Source: an uncultured Verrucomicrobia subdivision 3 bacterium | Lineage (GTDB): Bacteria; Verrucomicrobiota; Verrucomicrobiia; Limisphaerales; UBA11358 | Direction: 5' to 3' | Length of the DNA stretch: 34,925 bases | Assembly (NCBI GenBank): GCA_903888765.1 | Contig: CAISVF010000029.1 | Span: forward strand, 1-34,925 | In this document: positions 25,905 through 34,262 of the stretch, piece by piece | Layout of the letters: each line of letters opens with the position of its first letter | Position numbering within the stretch: the first letter of the stretch is position 1 | Notes under the pieces: model-generated | Databases searched by the model: none | Told to the model about the DNA's origin: nothing | The model's input: only the letters and a program-made list of their open reading frames with translations | Made by a program: the position numbers and the translations under genes

Positions 25905-25919
25905 CCATTCGGACGGGTG

Positions 25920-25944
25920 GCTGAAATGCTGGGTCCATTTCAGC
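25920..25944. terminator. Hairpin between convergent kinase and AraC genes
   Basis: GCTGAAATG at 25920-25928 pairs perfectly with CATTTCAGC at 25936-25944 across a 7-nt loop. It lies just after the kinase stop and overlaps the last codons of the AraC gene. No T-run follows on either strand, so it may terminate poorly or only stabilise mRNA ends. Confidence 0.4.
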
Positions 25945-26809
25945 GCAAGCGACGGAAGGCATCCGGTGAGATGCCGAATATGGATTTGAAGACACGAGAA
26001 AAATGAAACGGATTGGCAAAGCCGAGGTCACTGGCGACATTTTTTACCAGCACCCCGGGGGGCTGCAATTGACTGGCGGCCTCGTTCATTTTCTGGCGCA
26101 TCAAGAATTGGTAGGGCGACTGATGGTCGTAGCGGCGGAACAGGCGGCAGAGATACGCCGTATCCAAATGACATTCCTGAGCCACTTCTTGCAGCGTGCG
26201 CAGCCGGCGAGAATTTTCCTGGATGAGCCGGCGGCACTGTTGATACTTGGTGTAGGCGGCGGATTCAGCATTTTTTAGCGGCAACCGGGCTTCGAGCAAT
26301 TTCACACCAAGACAGTTGAGGAGTTGCAGGCAAACCTCCGGGGCGTGGCGCGTGGCGCGCTGGCCGTTGCGAATCAGCTCATCGAACAGCGGTTGGATTT
26401 CGTTAGGCGGGAAGACGTGCGAGACTTTGCCCGGTGCGAGCCCGTGGCGGCGCATCCAGGACGCAGAGCGGGTGCCGGCGAAATCAACAAAATATTTCAC
26501 CAGAGGCTTCTGGGGGTAAGCGGTGATATGCTGGCGAATGCCCGGCCCATAGGCAAAAATGATACCGGGCTTGAGTTCGTATTGGCGCCGCCCTAGTTTC
26601 AGCAAGCCTTCCCCGCGCGCCACGTATTCGAGGGAAAAATACGGAAAGGTCTCACGCTGAATGGCATAATCGGGTGCGCAATGCTCCACCCCACCGCAGA
26701 CGACGGCCAACCGGGTGCCGGGAGGCGGCTGGAGGTTAAGGTAAAAGCGTTGCGCGGAAGAGACCTGTTCCGAAAAAAAATCGGGCAAATGGGCGGCGGC
26801 TTGTTTCAT
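25940..26809 (-). CDS. AraC-family transcriptional regulator
   Basis: The ATG at 26809 gives 289 residues. The N-terminal cupin-like sensor domain (FSLEYVARGEGLLKLGRRQY, ELKPGIIFAYGPGIRQHITA) is followed by two helix-turn-helix motifs at about residues 185-285: LRTLQEVAQECHLDTAYLCR and VKNVASDLGFANPFHFSRVF. The ending FGISPDAFRRLR is the usual AraC signature. It probably binds a sugar or oligosaccharide and activates carbohydrate genes. The gene is divergent from the epimerase gene across 130 bp, so control of that cluster is plausible but unproven. Confidence 0.92.
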   Translation of the reverse strand: MKQAAAHLPDFFSEQVSSAQRFYLNLQPPPGTRLAVVCGGVEHCAPDYAIQRETFPYFSLEYVARGEGLLKLGRRQYELKPGIIFAYGPGIRQHITAYPQKPLVKYFVDFAGTRSASWMRRHGLAPGKVSHVFPPNEIQPLFDELIRNGQRATRHAPEVCLQLLNCLGVKLLEARLPLKNAESAAYTKYQQCRRLIQENSRRLRTLQEVAQECHLDTAYLCRLFRRYDHQSPYQFLMRQKMNEAASQLQPPGVLVKNVASDLGFANPFHFSRVFKSIFGISPDAFRRLR

Positions 26810-26939
26810 ACAAAGTCAATAATGGATATGCACTGGTCAAAAGTGGGCATTCCCAAATGCGTTTGGCAAGCTAGAATAGCTCCGCACATTTGAACAATGG
26901 TGGCCGCTCAATCCGGCTGCTGCAAAAAACATTAAAATA

Positions 26940-27989
26940 ATGGAACAAACCAAACGACTCGTAGAAAAAGGCCCGGCCACCAAAAAAGATGATTTGATCG
27001 TCATCACTGGCGCGGGCGGATTCATCGGCGGCAATCTTGCGCTGCACTTCAAGAAAAAAGGCTTTACCAATATCCGGGTGGTGGACAAAAAACCGCTGTA
27101 CGAATGGTATTTGCATGTGCCTGGCGTGGAAAACCTTTGTCTGGATGTCAGCAACGAGGCCAATTGCCATCGGGTATGCGAAGGCGCGGTGGAAGTTTAT
27201 AACCTGGCCGCCGACATGGGCGGGATGGGTTTCATTGAACGCTTTCGCATTGAATGCCTGCGCAGCATTTTAATTAACACGCACATGGTCGAGGCGGCGT
27301 ACAAAGCCGGCGCACGCCGCTATTTTTTCTCCTCGTCGGCCTGCGCCTACAACACGCTGTTGCAGAAGGATCCGAAGGTCCGCGCGCTCAAGGAATCCGA
27401 CGCCTATCCCGCCATGGCGGAACGCGGTTATGGCTGGGAGAAGCTGGTCTCGGAAATGTTCTGCGAGGAATACTGGCATGAGCGCGGCATGAAGACGTTC
27501 ATCGCCCGGTTTCACAATGTTTACGGACCGAACGGCACCTGGGACGGCGGCCGCGAAAAAGCGCCCGCCGCGATGTGCCGCAAGGTGATTGAGGCGATTG
27601 ATAAAAAGGATCTGAGCATCAACATCTGGGGCAACGGCGAACAGACCCGCAGTTTCATGTATATAGACGATTGCGTAAAAGGCATCGACATGATCACCCA
27701 TTGCGATGACCTGATTGCAACGCCGATCAACCTCGGGTCCAGCGAATTGGTTTCCATCAACACCCTGGTCAGCAAGGTGGAAAAGATTGCCGGGGTAAAA
27801 TTGAAGCGCTCATACAACCTGAATGCGCCCCAGGGCGTGGCCGGACGCAACTCGGACAACACCTTCATCCAGGAGGTGCTCAAGTGGGAACCGAATACCA
27901 CTTTGGACAAGGGATTGGCGGCAACCTACAAGTGGATTCAGGAACAATATCATGCCCGCAAGGTCGGCAAGCGCATCGGTATTGGCTAA
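26940..27989 (+). CDS. gme: GDP-mannose 3,5-epimerase-like NAD-dependent epimerase (SDR family)
   Basis: The 349-residue protein starts MEQTKRLVEKGPATKKDDLI. An NAD-binding TGAGGFIGGNLAL lies near residue 22. NLAADMGGMGFI, SSSACAYN and KESDAYPA follow, and the catalytic YGWEK tyrosine/lysine pair is near residue 163. The blocks RFHNVYGPNGTWDGGREKAP and AAMCRKVIEAI closely follow plant GDP-mannose 3,5-epimerase, including the Cys in SSSAC and a downstream Lys used as acid/base. Such enzymes make GDP-L-galactose or GDP-L-gulose. The exact substrate here is inferred. No clear Shine-Dalgarno precedes the ATG. It opens a plus-strand sugar-nucleotide cluster. Confidence 0.87.
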   Translation: MEQTKRLVEKGPATKKDDLIVITGAGGFIGGNLALHFKKKGFTNIRVVDKKPLYEWYLHVPGVENLCLDVSNEANCHRVCEGAVEVYNLAADMGGMGFIERFRIECLRSILINTHMVEAAYKAGARRYFFSSSACAYNTLLQKDPKVRALKESDAYPAMAERGYGWEKLVSEMFCEEYWHERGMKTFIARFHNVYGPNGTWDGGREKAPAAMCRKVIEAIDKKDLSINIWGNGEQTRSFMYIDDCVKGIDMITHCDDLIATPINLGSSELVSINTLVSKVEKIAGVKLKRSYNLNAPQGVAGRNSDNTFIQEVLKWEPNTTLDKGLAATYKWIQEQYHARKVGKRIGIG

Positions 27990-28023
27990 GGTTTGCAATA
28001 CAAACAGACTCATTTGATTATGC

Positions 28024-28066
28024 TTACCCATTGCAGCCAGGAATCCTCACCGGCTGCACTGGGTAA
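28024..28066 (+). terminator. Strong stem-loop after the epimerase gene
   Basis: TTACCCATTGCAGCC (28024-28038) pairs with GGCTGCACTGGGTAA (28052-28066), 14 of 15 positions matching, around a 13-nt loop. It lies 34 bp after the epimerase stop. There is no T-run after it, so it may be a weak terminator or an mRNA-stabilising element. Confidence 0.5.
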
Positions 28067-28205
28067 CAAAATGGGCTGAAAGCGGTTGGGCGAGGCGGGG
28101 AATTTATTTTTCTAGCACGCACGCAGGCAACCACAGTTTTTGAACCTTGCAGAAACCTCCGTTACCGTACAAAAGCCCGGACCAAACTGGAAAGGAAAGT
28201 GAATT

Positions 28206-29006
28206 TTGAAAAAGACTAACAAAAATGCGGTTGCCGCTTTGCTTGGTGCCATTCCGAACCGACTGCAACTGGCCGGCGGATGGATAGATCAGCCGTTCGT
28301 CTCACAGCACAATCCCCGGCCATTCGGCTCGATGGTGGTGGTACAAATTGAGCCGGATTTTCGACCGATGGACCGCTCCGGCATTGCCAGCGGCACGCGG
28401 CACATTGCCATGAAACTTTGGAAGGGCAAGTTACCCGCCCGCCCGCCTGAAGAGCTGGCGCGTGAGCTTTACGAAGTGGAAAACCGAGGCAAGGCCGAGC
28501 CAAGCGGTTCGCAAGACATGATCGGGCTGGTGTATCCGGGCGTGAACCGGCTGGACTACAATTTTAAAATTCACGGCGGCGTTTTTCCCTCGCACATCGA
28601 ATCGTGCCGCCGGGCGAAGGTGGCGCGCTGGTTGAGCCGCATTTTGCATCTGATTCCCGTTGAACCCCGGCCGGATGGCTACAGTCCGCTGGGTATAAAA
28701 AATTTAACACCCAAATGGGTCGCGCAACTGGGGCAGTCCGGGCAGGACTGTTTTGCGGCGATAATCAACATGGACGCGAAGGCGCTGGGTCTATCGCTCA
28801 ACCGGAACATGCGTTGTTGGGAAATGCTGCTGCCGCAAGTGGTCAGGCACCCGCTGCTCCGGGTGGATTTGATGCCGCTGCTGAAAGCGTATCAGCGGCA
28901 ATATCTTGGCGCGATGTATTCCGGCTGTGGCGGAGGCTACCTGATAGTTGTGTCGGAAGAGGCCGTGCCGGGCGCATTTCAAGTGACGGTCAGGACGCAA
29001 AAATGA
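28206..29006 (+). CDS. Divergent GHMP-kinase-like sugar kinase
   Basis: A TTG at 28206 with a good AAAGGAAAG Shine-Dalgarno (28191-28199) gives 266 residues. IPNRLQLAGGWIDQPFVSQ near residue 17 matches the sugar-binding start of heptokinase and fucokinase type GHMP kinases (R-x-LAGGW-D-P). SGIASGTRHIAMKLW sits where the phosphate loop would be, but the usual PxGxGLGSSSA is degenerate. ELARELYEVENRGKAEPSGS then QDMIGLVYPGVNRLDY corresponds to the GHMP segment E...GxQDxxxxxxGGxN. YSGCGGGYLIVVSE is the third motif. At 266 residues it is shorter than most. Activity, possibly phosphorylation of L-fucose or a heptose, is inferred; it may also be a non-catalytic member. Confidence 0.7.
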   Translation: MKKTNKNAVAALLGAIPNRLQLAGGWIDQPFVSQHNPRPFGSMVVVQIEPDFRPMDRSGIASGTRHIAMKLWKGKLPARPPEELARELYEVENRGKAEPSGSQDMIGLVYPGVNRLDYNFKIHGGVFPSHIESCRRAKVARWLSRILHLIPVEPRPDGYSPLGIKNLTPKWVAQLGQSGQDCFAAIINMDAKALGLSLNRNMRCWEMLLPQVVRHPLLRVDLMPLLKAYQRQYLGAMYSGCGGGYLIVVSEEAVPGAFQVTVRTQK

Positions 29007-29082
29007 TCGCCCCTCACAAAAACGAAACATCCTTTTGACTGCCGCCCCAAACGCTGCCCGGCAAATTTTTGATTAAGAGATT

Positions 29083-30711
29083 ATGAAACTGAGACAAATT
29101 AAATGGATGATGCTGGCACTAGGTGTCACGGCCACATCGGCGCTTGCGCAAACCACGGCGTTGCAACTCCCGCCCATTGCACCTGGTCCATTCAAAGCAG
29201 ACTGGAGTTCCCTGACAAACTACCAGACCCCGGAATGGTTTCGCGATGCGAAGTTCGGAATCTGGGCGCATTGGGGACCGCAATGCGAGCCCGAGCATGG
29301 GGACTGGTATGCGCGCAGCATGTATATTCCCGGCAACAACGACTACAAAACGCATATCGCCGAGTTTGGTCATCCCTCCACCAACGGTTTCAAGGAGGTG
29401 ATTCACCGGTGGAAAGCCGCGCATTTCAATCCCGACCAACTGCTCCGCTTCTACAAGCAGAACGGCGCGAAATATTTCATGGCGCTGGCCAACCATCACG
29501 ACAACTTTGATTTGTTCGATTCCATTTACCAGCCTTGGAATTCCGTTGCGCTGGGGCCGCAAAAGGATTTGATCGGCGGGTGGGCCCGGGCGGCGCACAA
29601 AAACGGCCTTCGCTTTGCGGTAAGCGTACACGCTTCGCACGCCTGGTCTTGGTATGAACCCGCGCAGGGTGCCGATAAGGACGGACCGTTTGCCGGTGTT
29701 CCTTACGACGGCAAACTCACCAAGGCTGACGGCAAGGGGCAGTGGTGGGACGGGCTGGATCCACAGGATCTTTACGCGCAAAACCACACGCCGGGTACGA
29801 AACTGGAATGGCGGTGGGATGCGAGCCAGGGCAGCAGCACTCCGGACGCCGCCTACATGGAGAAATTTTTCCGGCGCACCAAGCAGCTCTGGGACGATTA
29901 TCATCCCGACCAGATTTATTTCGACGACAGCGTGTTGCCGTTCCACGGCGTTAACGACGAGATCGGCCTGACGCTGGCCGCGCATTTCTATAATTCCAGC
30001 ATTCAGTTGCACGGGCACAATGAGGCGGTAATGAACAATAAAATGCTCAATGACGTGCAGCGGCAGGCGATGGTATATGACATCGAGCGCGGCAAAGCTG
30101 AAGGCATTCTGCCGCAGCCATGGCAGACCGACACCTGCATCGGCTCTTGGCATTACAATCAGGACATCCTCACCAAGCATCAATATAAATCCGCCGCGTC
30201 GGTCGTTCGGATGCTCGCCGATATTGTCAGTAAAAACGGCAACCTCATGCTCAGCGTGCCGTTGCAGCGCGATGGAACGCCGGACGCCGATGAAATTAAA
30301 ATCGTCAGCGAAATCGGAGCTTGGATGAAGGTCAATGGCGAGGCCATTTACGCAACCCGGCCCTGGCGCATTTATGGCGAAGGCCCCTCGACGGTAGCGG
30401 TGGAAAAAGGCCGTTTCGATGGCCAGACTGACGTGCAGAAAAAGCCCTTCACGGCGGAAGACATCCGATTTACCCAGGCTAAAGACGGGAAGACACTTTA
30501 TGCCCTGGTTTTGGAAATCCCGAAGAACGGCCAGATAAATATCAAGTCCTTGGCGGAGCAATCAGCCCATTGGCCGGGCAAAGTTGGATCCGTGCAGCTC
30601 CTGGGAGTTTCCGCCAAATTAAAATTCATCCGGGATGCGGAAGGCTTGCATATTACATTGCCGCAAAAATCGCAGGGAAAGATTGCGCTCGCATTCAAAA
30701 TCCGGTCCTGA
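29083..30711 (+). CDS. Secreted GH29 alpha-L-fucosidase
   Basis: The 542-residue protein has a signal peptide MKLRQIKWMMLALGVTATSA LAQ. The GH29 barrel follows: WFRDAKFGIWAHWGPQCEPE, FNPDQLLRFYKQNGAKYFMA LANHHDNFDLFDS, and DQIYFDDSVLPFHG with the candidate nucleophile Asp near residue 280. A C-terminal beta-sandwich starts around residue 430. The enzyme releases L-fucose from glycans outside the cytoplasm. It lies between the kinase-like gene (76 bp upstream) and the nucleotidyltransferase gene (1 bp gap downstream), so the three may be co-transcribed. Confidence 0.9.
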   Translation: MKLRQIKWMMLALGVTATSALAQTTALQLPPIAPGPFKADWSSLTNYQTPEWFRDAKFGIWAHWGPQCEPEHGDWYARSMYIPGNNDYKTHIAEFGHPSTNGFKEVIHRWKAAHFNPDQLLRFYKQNGAKYFMALANHHDNFDLFDSIYQPWNSVALGPQKDLIGGWARAAHKNGLRFAVSVHASHAWSWYEPAQGADKDGPFAGVPYDGKLTKADGKGQWWDGLDPQDLYAQNHTPGTKLEWRWDASQGSSTPDAAYMEKFFRRTKQLWDDYHPDQIYFDDSVLPFHGVNDEIGLTLAAHFYNSSIQLHGHNEAVMNNKMLNDVQRQAMVYDIERGKAEGILPQPWQTDTCIGSWHYNQDILTKHQYKSAASVVRMLADIVSKNGNLMLSVPLQRDGTPDADEIKIVSEIGAWMKVNGEAIYATRPWRIYGEGPSTVAVEKGRFDGQTDVQKKPFTAEDIRFTQAKDGKTLYALVLEIPKNGQINIKSLAEQSAHWPGKVGSVQLLGVSAKLKFIRDAEGLHITLPQKSQGKIALAFKIRS

Positions 30712-30712
30712 C

Positions 30713-31528
30713 ATGAATCCTTCCCCTCAAGTTGTCATCAGCGGCGGGTTTGACGACATCAAAGCGCGTGACCTGCGGTTTCTGGAAGAAGCGGCCAAAC
30801 TCGGGCCCTTGACCGTGCTCCTCTGGCCGGATTCCGTTTTGGCAAGCCGTTCCGGCAAGGCACCAAAATTCCCGCTGGTAGAGCGGAAATATTTTCTCAA
30901 CGCCGTCCGCTATGTGGAAAAGGTTTTGGAGGCGGAGATGGCGGACTTCGATTCCCTGCCAAAAAATCTGCACGCCAACATCTGGGCGGATGCTGAAGCA
31001 ACCATGAATCGAGCGCGACGGCAATTTGCGGCTGAAAACAAAATCGCCTACCGCGTGTTTTCGGCGGATGAGCTGAAGGGGTTTCCCGAGCCGCTGCCGA
31101 TGCCATCCGCACCGGGCCGGAAAAAGGTCATTGCCACCGGTTGCTACGACTGGTTTCACTCAGGCCATGTTCGCTTCACTGAAGAGGCGTCGGCGTACGG
31201 GGATCTCTATCTATGCCTCGGCAATGATGCGAACGTACGGATGTTGAAGGGCGAGGGACATCCTCTCCTGTCTCAGGAAGAGCGCCGTTATGTCGTGGGT
31301 TCCATCAAATACGTGAAACAGGCGCTGATTTCCACCGGCTCCGGCTGGCTGGATGCCGATCCGGAAATCCGCCGATTGCGGCCGGATATTTATGTGGTCA
31401 ATGAAGATGGCGACAAAGGAGGCAAACGGGAATATTGCCAGGAATTGGGCCTTGAATATCTCGTCCTCAAACGCACGCCGGCACCCGGTTTACCCAAGCG
31501 CAGCAGCACAGACCTGCGCGGTTTTTGA
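30713..31528 (+). CDS. Tandem nucleotidylyltransferase-fold protein, second domain with HxGH
   Basis: The ATG at 30713 follows the fucosidase stop by one base and gives 271 residues. Domain 1 (about 5-125) starts VVISGGFDDIKARDLRFLEE, a cytidylyltransferase-like Rossmann start in which the HxGH is lost. Domain 2 (about 135-271) has KVIATGCYDWFHSGHVRFTE with the intact HSGH, and ends in KRSSTDLRG, matching the ISST-type motif of HldE/GlmU-like enzymes. Tandem layout with one degenerate half recalls ethanolamine-phosphate cytidylyltransferase. It likely activates a sugar-1-phosphate or similar as a nucleotide derivative. Position after the kinase-like and fucosidase genes suggests a role in salvage to a nucleotide sugar, an inference. 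Confidence 0.82.
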   Translation: MNPSPQVVISGGFDDIKARDLRFLEEAAKLGPLTVLLWPDSVLASRSGKAPKFPLVERKYFLNAVRYVEKVLEAEMADFDSLPKNLHANIWADAEATMNRARRQFAAENKIAYRVFSADELKGFPEPLPMPSAPGRKKVIATGCYDWFHSGHVRFTEEASAYGDLYLCLGNDANVRMLKGEGHPLLSQEERRYVVGSIKYVKQALISTGSGWLDADPEIRRLRPDIYVVNEDGDKGGKREYCQELGLEYLVLKRTPAPGLPKRSSTDLRGF

Positions 31529-31548
31529 TTCAGTTCGCAAAACCGCGC
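31516..31548. terminator. Bidirectional stem-loop across convergent stop codons
   Basis: GCGCGGTTTT at 31516-31525 pairs perfectly with AAAACCGCGC at 31539-31548 around a 13-nt loop. The stem covers the last codons of both convergent genes, whose stops are only one base apart. The A/T part of the stem borders the loop, so it lacks a trailing T-run, but one structure can serve transcripts from both sides. Confidence 0.5.
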
Positions 31549-32405
31549 TCCTGCAGCCAGAACAGGCAATCGCCGGCCCACGGATGCGGGTGGGCAAAGG
31601 GCGGCTTGTCTTTCAAGCCCATGCCGTGTCCGCCTTTTTCATAAACATGCAGGGCAAACGGCACGTTATGTTTGCGTAACGCCTCGGCGAAAAGCAGCGT
31701 GTTTTCCATGGGCACGGCTTTGTCTTCGAAAGTCGTCCATAGAAAACATGGCGGGGTGCTGTCTGACACCTGCCGCTCGCTGGACAGGTATTCCACCAAT
31801 TCTGCCGTCTGGTTGGTGCCCAGCAAATTATTGCGGGAACCGTGGTGGGTAAACTCACCGAGCGTGATGACGGCATAGCATAAAATCCCCAGGTCCGGCC
31901 GCGAACTCTGTTGCTCGATTTTGTCCGCGGCATTCGGATCGCCCGCATCGAAATGGGTAAGTATCGAGGATGCCAAGTGGCCGCCGGCGGATGAGCCCAT
32001 GACCCCGATGCGATGGGCGTCAATGGCATATTCGGCTGCATGGGCACGCACCCAGCGCATGGCGCGAGTGACGTCATTGAGCATGGCGGGGTGATGATAC
32101 CCGCTGGAGCCAAGGCGCGATTTCAAGACGAAGCAGGCGATGCCGTGCTGATTGAGCCACAGGGCGTAATCATTGCCTTCGTGCGGCGCAAGGTGTGCGT
32201 AGCCGCCGCCGGGGCAGATTACCATGGCTGCGCCGGTGGCGTTGGTGCCGTCCGGGAGATAGGGCGTGATCGTGGGGATGTCGTTTGAGCTGGTGCCAAG
32301 AGCGCCGGGAGCGCCGGCGGGCCAGAGCGGAAGGGCGGTTTTCATTTCAGCGTGAGCGGCGCACAAGGTCAACAGGGCAGCCGCGAAAGACAAATGTTTT
32401 TTCAT
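31530..32405 (-). CDS. Secreted alpha/beta-hydrolase esterase (BD-FAE/acetyl xylan esterase type)
   Basis: The ATG at 32405 gives 291 residues with signal peptide MKKHLSFAAALLTLCAAHA. The oxyanion block is VICPGGGYAHLAPHEG, the nucleophile elbow GSSAGGHLAS near residue 138, the acid in FEDKAVPMEN and the base in YEKGGHGMGL. This set matches the BD-FAE/acetyl-esterase group that deacylates plant polysaccharides. It lies 8 bp after the GH43-like gene and is co-transcribed with it. A longer frame to 32531 overlaps that gene and has no signal peptide. The activity fits removal of side groups ahead of the glycosidase. Confidence 0.9.
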   Translation of the reverse strand: MKKHLSFAAALLTLCAAHAEMKTALPLWPAGAPGALGTSSNDIPTITPYLPDGTNATGAAMVICPGGGYAHLAPHEGNDYALWLNQHGIACFVLKSRLGSSGYHHPAMLNDVTRAMRWVRAHAAEYAIDAHRIGVMGSSAGGHLASSILTHFDAGDPNAADKIEQQSSRPDLGILCYAVITLGEFTHHGSRNNLLGTNQTAELVEYLSSERQVSDSTPPCFLWTTFEDKAVPMENTLLFAEALRKHNVPFALHVYEKGGHGMGLKDKPPFAHPHPWAGDCLFWLQERGFAN

Positions 32406-32413
32406 CGGAAAAT

Positions 32414-33394
32414 TTATTTTATTATTCTGGATTCGCCGGTGGAAATGTCCAGCGTCCAATCGCGCGGCTCCGGCAGGGTCAGTTTGCCGGCACCGATTTC
32501 GAGCGGCATCCAGAGATAACGGGAATCCCATTGCGTGTTCGGTTTCCAGATATCTCCTAGAAACAGGACGGTGGTAGCCCTGGTGCCGGTGACTTTTACC
32601 AGCATGGAAGATTGCGAGCCGTAGGTGTTTTTTTCCGGGGGAGCGATTTCTTTAAAGTCCGACCAAGGACCAGCCAGCGTTTTCGCGGTGGCGTAGCGGT
32701 TGGGATTGGGATCCCAGCCGGTCAGCGCGGAACCGAGGGCGTAATAAAGTCCGTCATAATGCACAATCGCGCCACCTTCCAGGTGTTCGGGAATGAGGCA
32801 AATCTCCTTATCCACGTTCAGATAATCCGTCGAGAGCCGGGCGATGCGGAATCCGAACGGGCGATCCTCGAAAATTAAATACGCCAGGCCATCATCATCC
32901 ACAAACTGTCCGATATCACGGCTCTCGTGGCCGAGCGGCCGGAAACTGTTCAGATAGTGGTAATCGCCATCCACCGTAGCGCACGTGAATACGGCGACGC
33001 GGGCGTATTTATAAGTGCGATTGTCAATATGCGCATACATGACGAACTGCCGGGAGGGTGCATGGAAAAAAACCTTGGGGCGCTCCAGAATCCAGCCACG
33101 GCCCAGGTTTGCCGGGTCCGCCAGTTGCACAACCTGATGGCGGAACGTCCACTGCGCCAAATTGGTCGAAGCATAGCAACTGACATAGCGCCGGCCACGC
33201 GGATTGGACTGCTTACGATCCTCTCCAAACCAGTAATAGGTATCGCCTACTTGCGTGAGGCCACCGCCGTGCGCCTGGATATGTTCGCCTCGATTGTCCG
33301 GCCAAATGGCTCCGGGCACAATGATTGGAGGGGTGGCAGCCATCATGACGTAACCCGCCATCCATATAACAGCGGAGATCAGATATTTTTCCAT
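32414..33394 (-). CDS. Secreted GH43-like glycoside hydrolase
   Basis: The ATG at 33394 gives 326 residues with a signal sequence (MEKYLISAVIWMAGYVMMAA). A five-bladed beta-propeller is suggested by repeated blocks: IQAHGGGLTQVGDTYYWFGE, ERPKVFFHAPSRQFVMYAHI, RDIGQFVDDDGLAYLIFEDR and LEGGAIVHYDGLYYALGSAL. The HIQAHGGG and EDR/EGG phrases resemble GH43 members acting on beta-1,3-galactan. Catalytic Glu is likely in LEGGAIV, and Asp residues lie in the DIGQFVDDDG block. It probably trims galactan or arabinan side chains. The substrate is inferred from the motif similarity. Confidence 0.87.
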   Translation of the reverse strand: MEKYLISAVIWMAGYVMMAATPPIIVPGAIWPDNRGEHIQAHGGGLTQVGDTYYWFGEDRKQSNPRGRRYVSCYASTNLAQWTFRHQVVQLADPANLGRGWILERPKVFFHAPSRQFVMYAHIDNRTYKYARVAVFTCATVDGDYHYLNSFRPLGHESRDIGQFVDDDGLAYLIFEDRPFGFRIARLSTDYLNVDKEICLIPEHLEGGAIVHYDGLYYALGSALTGWDPNPNRYATAKTLAGPWSDFKEIAPPEKNTYGSQSSMLVKVTGTRATTVLFLGDIWKPNTQWDSRYLWMPLEIGAGKLTLPEPRDWTLDISTGESRIIK

Positions 33395-33507
33395 GGGCAG
33401 GAGGTGCGAGTCGGTATTGTCAGCATGGCATATAGCGAACCGGCAAAAACTTCAAATTTCAAAACCGAAAAACGGAACGCGTTCATGGTTACCTTGCCGG
33501 GACGCCC

Positions 33508-34167
33508 TTAGCTTTGGGGTGAATGCAGCACGGCCAAGGCTTTAAGCAAATCCACCGCTCTCGCCAATACCGGATCGCGGATCAGAAGTTGCGCGGGCGC
33601 ACCGCGCGGCGTCAGGGAGGCATCGCCAGCATCCTCGCCGTCCTTGACCCTTTTCCGGACCAATTCCGCTTCACTCATGTGGTCCACAAACGGCAGCAAA
33701 TCGTTGGTGCGGGAAGCCAGGGTGGATTTCGGGAGGGTGAAATAGGGGTTTTCTAAAAACTTTTTTTCATCGTTGGCATCCAGCGCCACCGTGATATCAG
33801 GGGTTAGATTTTTAGGGCTATCGGCCGAGCCAATAACGACTGCGGGACCACTCGTGCGCAGTTGACTGGCCAAGGCCGCCGCCGTGCCACGGGTTTCGCG
33901 GTTAACCAAAATGATGAGGGGAAATTTCTGCCGGGCAAGATCATCCATTACGGGGAGGCTACTGCCATCGGCGGAGCGCAAATCCAAAATCGTACCGGCA
34001 GTTAAATTCGTGGATTGGGCGGCGCGCACTTGTTCTGCCAAATTATCAGTCACCAGCCGGACGCTGACATGAAGAACGGTTTTGTCTAACAGCGAGATTC
34101 TTATCGGAAGTTCATCGGCCAAGGCATTCAGTGCCATGGCCAGAACCAGAATTACGAATAATTTCAT
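33508..34167 (-). CDS. Secreted S41-peptidase-like protein, probably inactive
   Basis: The ATG at 34167 gives 219 residues with signal peptide MKLFVILVLAMALNALA. The middle resembles the S41 (CtpA/tricorn-like) peptidase core: GTILDLRSADGSSLPVMDDL, then PLIILVNRETRGTAAALASQ. In active enzymes the second block carries a catalytic Ser (typically LVD..T.SASE); here it reads NRETRGTAA, so the nucleophile appears missing. The N-terminal PDZ domain is also absent. It may be a degenerate homolog with a binding role. It lies between the oxidoreductase and glycosidase genes (95 and 113 bp gaps) in the same direction. Confidence 0.7.
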   Translation of the reverse strand: MKLFVILVLAMALNALADELPIRISLLDKTVLHVSVRLVTDNLAEQVRAAQSTNLTAGTILDLRSADGSSLPVMDDLARQKFPLIILVNRETRGTAAALASQLRTSGPAVVIGSADSPKNLTPDITVALDANDEKKFLENPYFTLPKSTLASRTNDLLPFVDHMSEAELVRKRVKDGEDAGDASLTPRGAPAQLLIRDPVLARAVDLLKALAVLHSPQS

Positions 34168-34262
34168 CGGCCGAAAAATGCGCAACCGGCACCGGAAAGT
34201 AAAGCGCCGGCATCGCTCAGGAGCCCATGCCGGAGCGGTGCAGATTAAATTTCGCCGTAAGA

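Noticed and set aside
29119-30561. A 480-codon open frame on the minus strand opposite the fucosidase gene
   Set aside because: It is a shadow of the GC-rich GH29 gene with no domain, signal or start site of its own.
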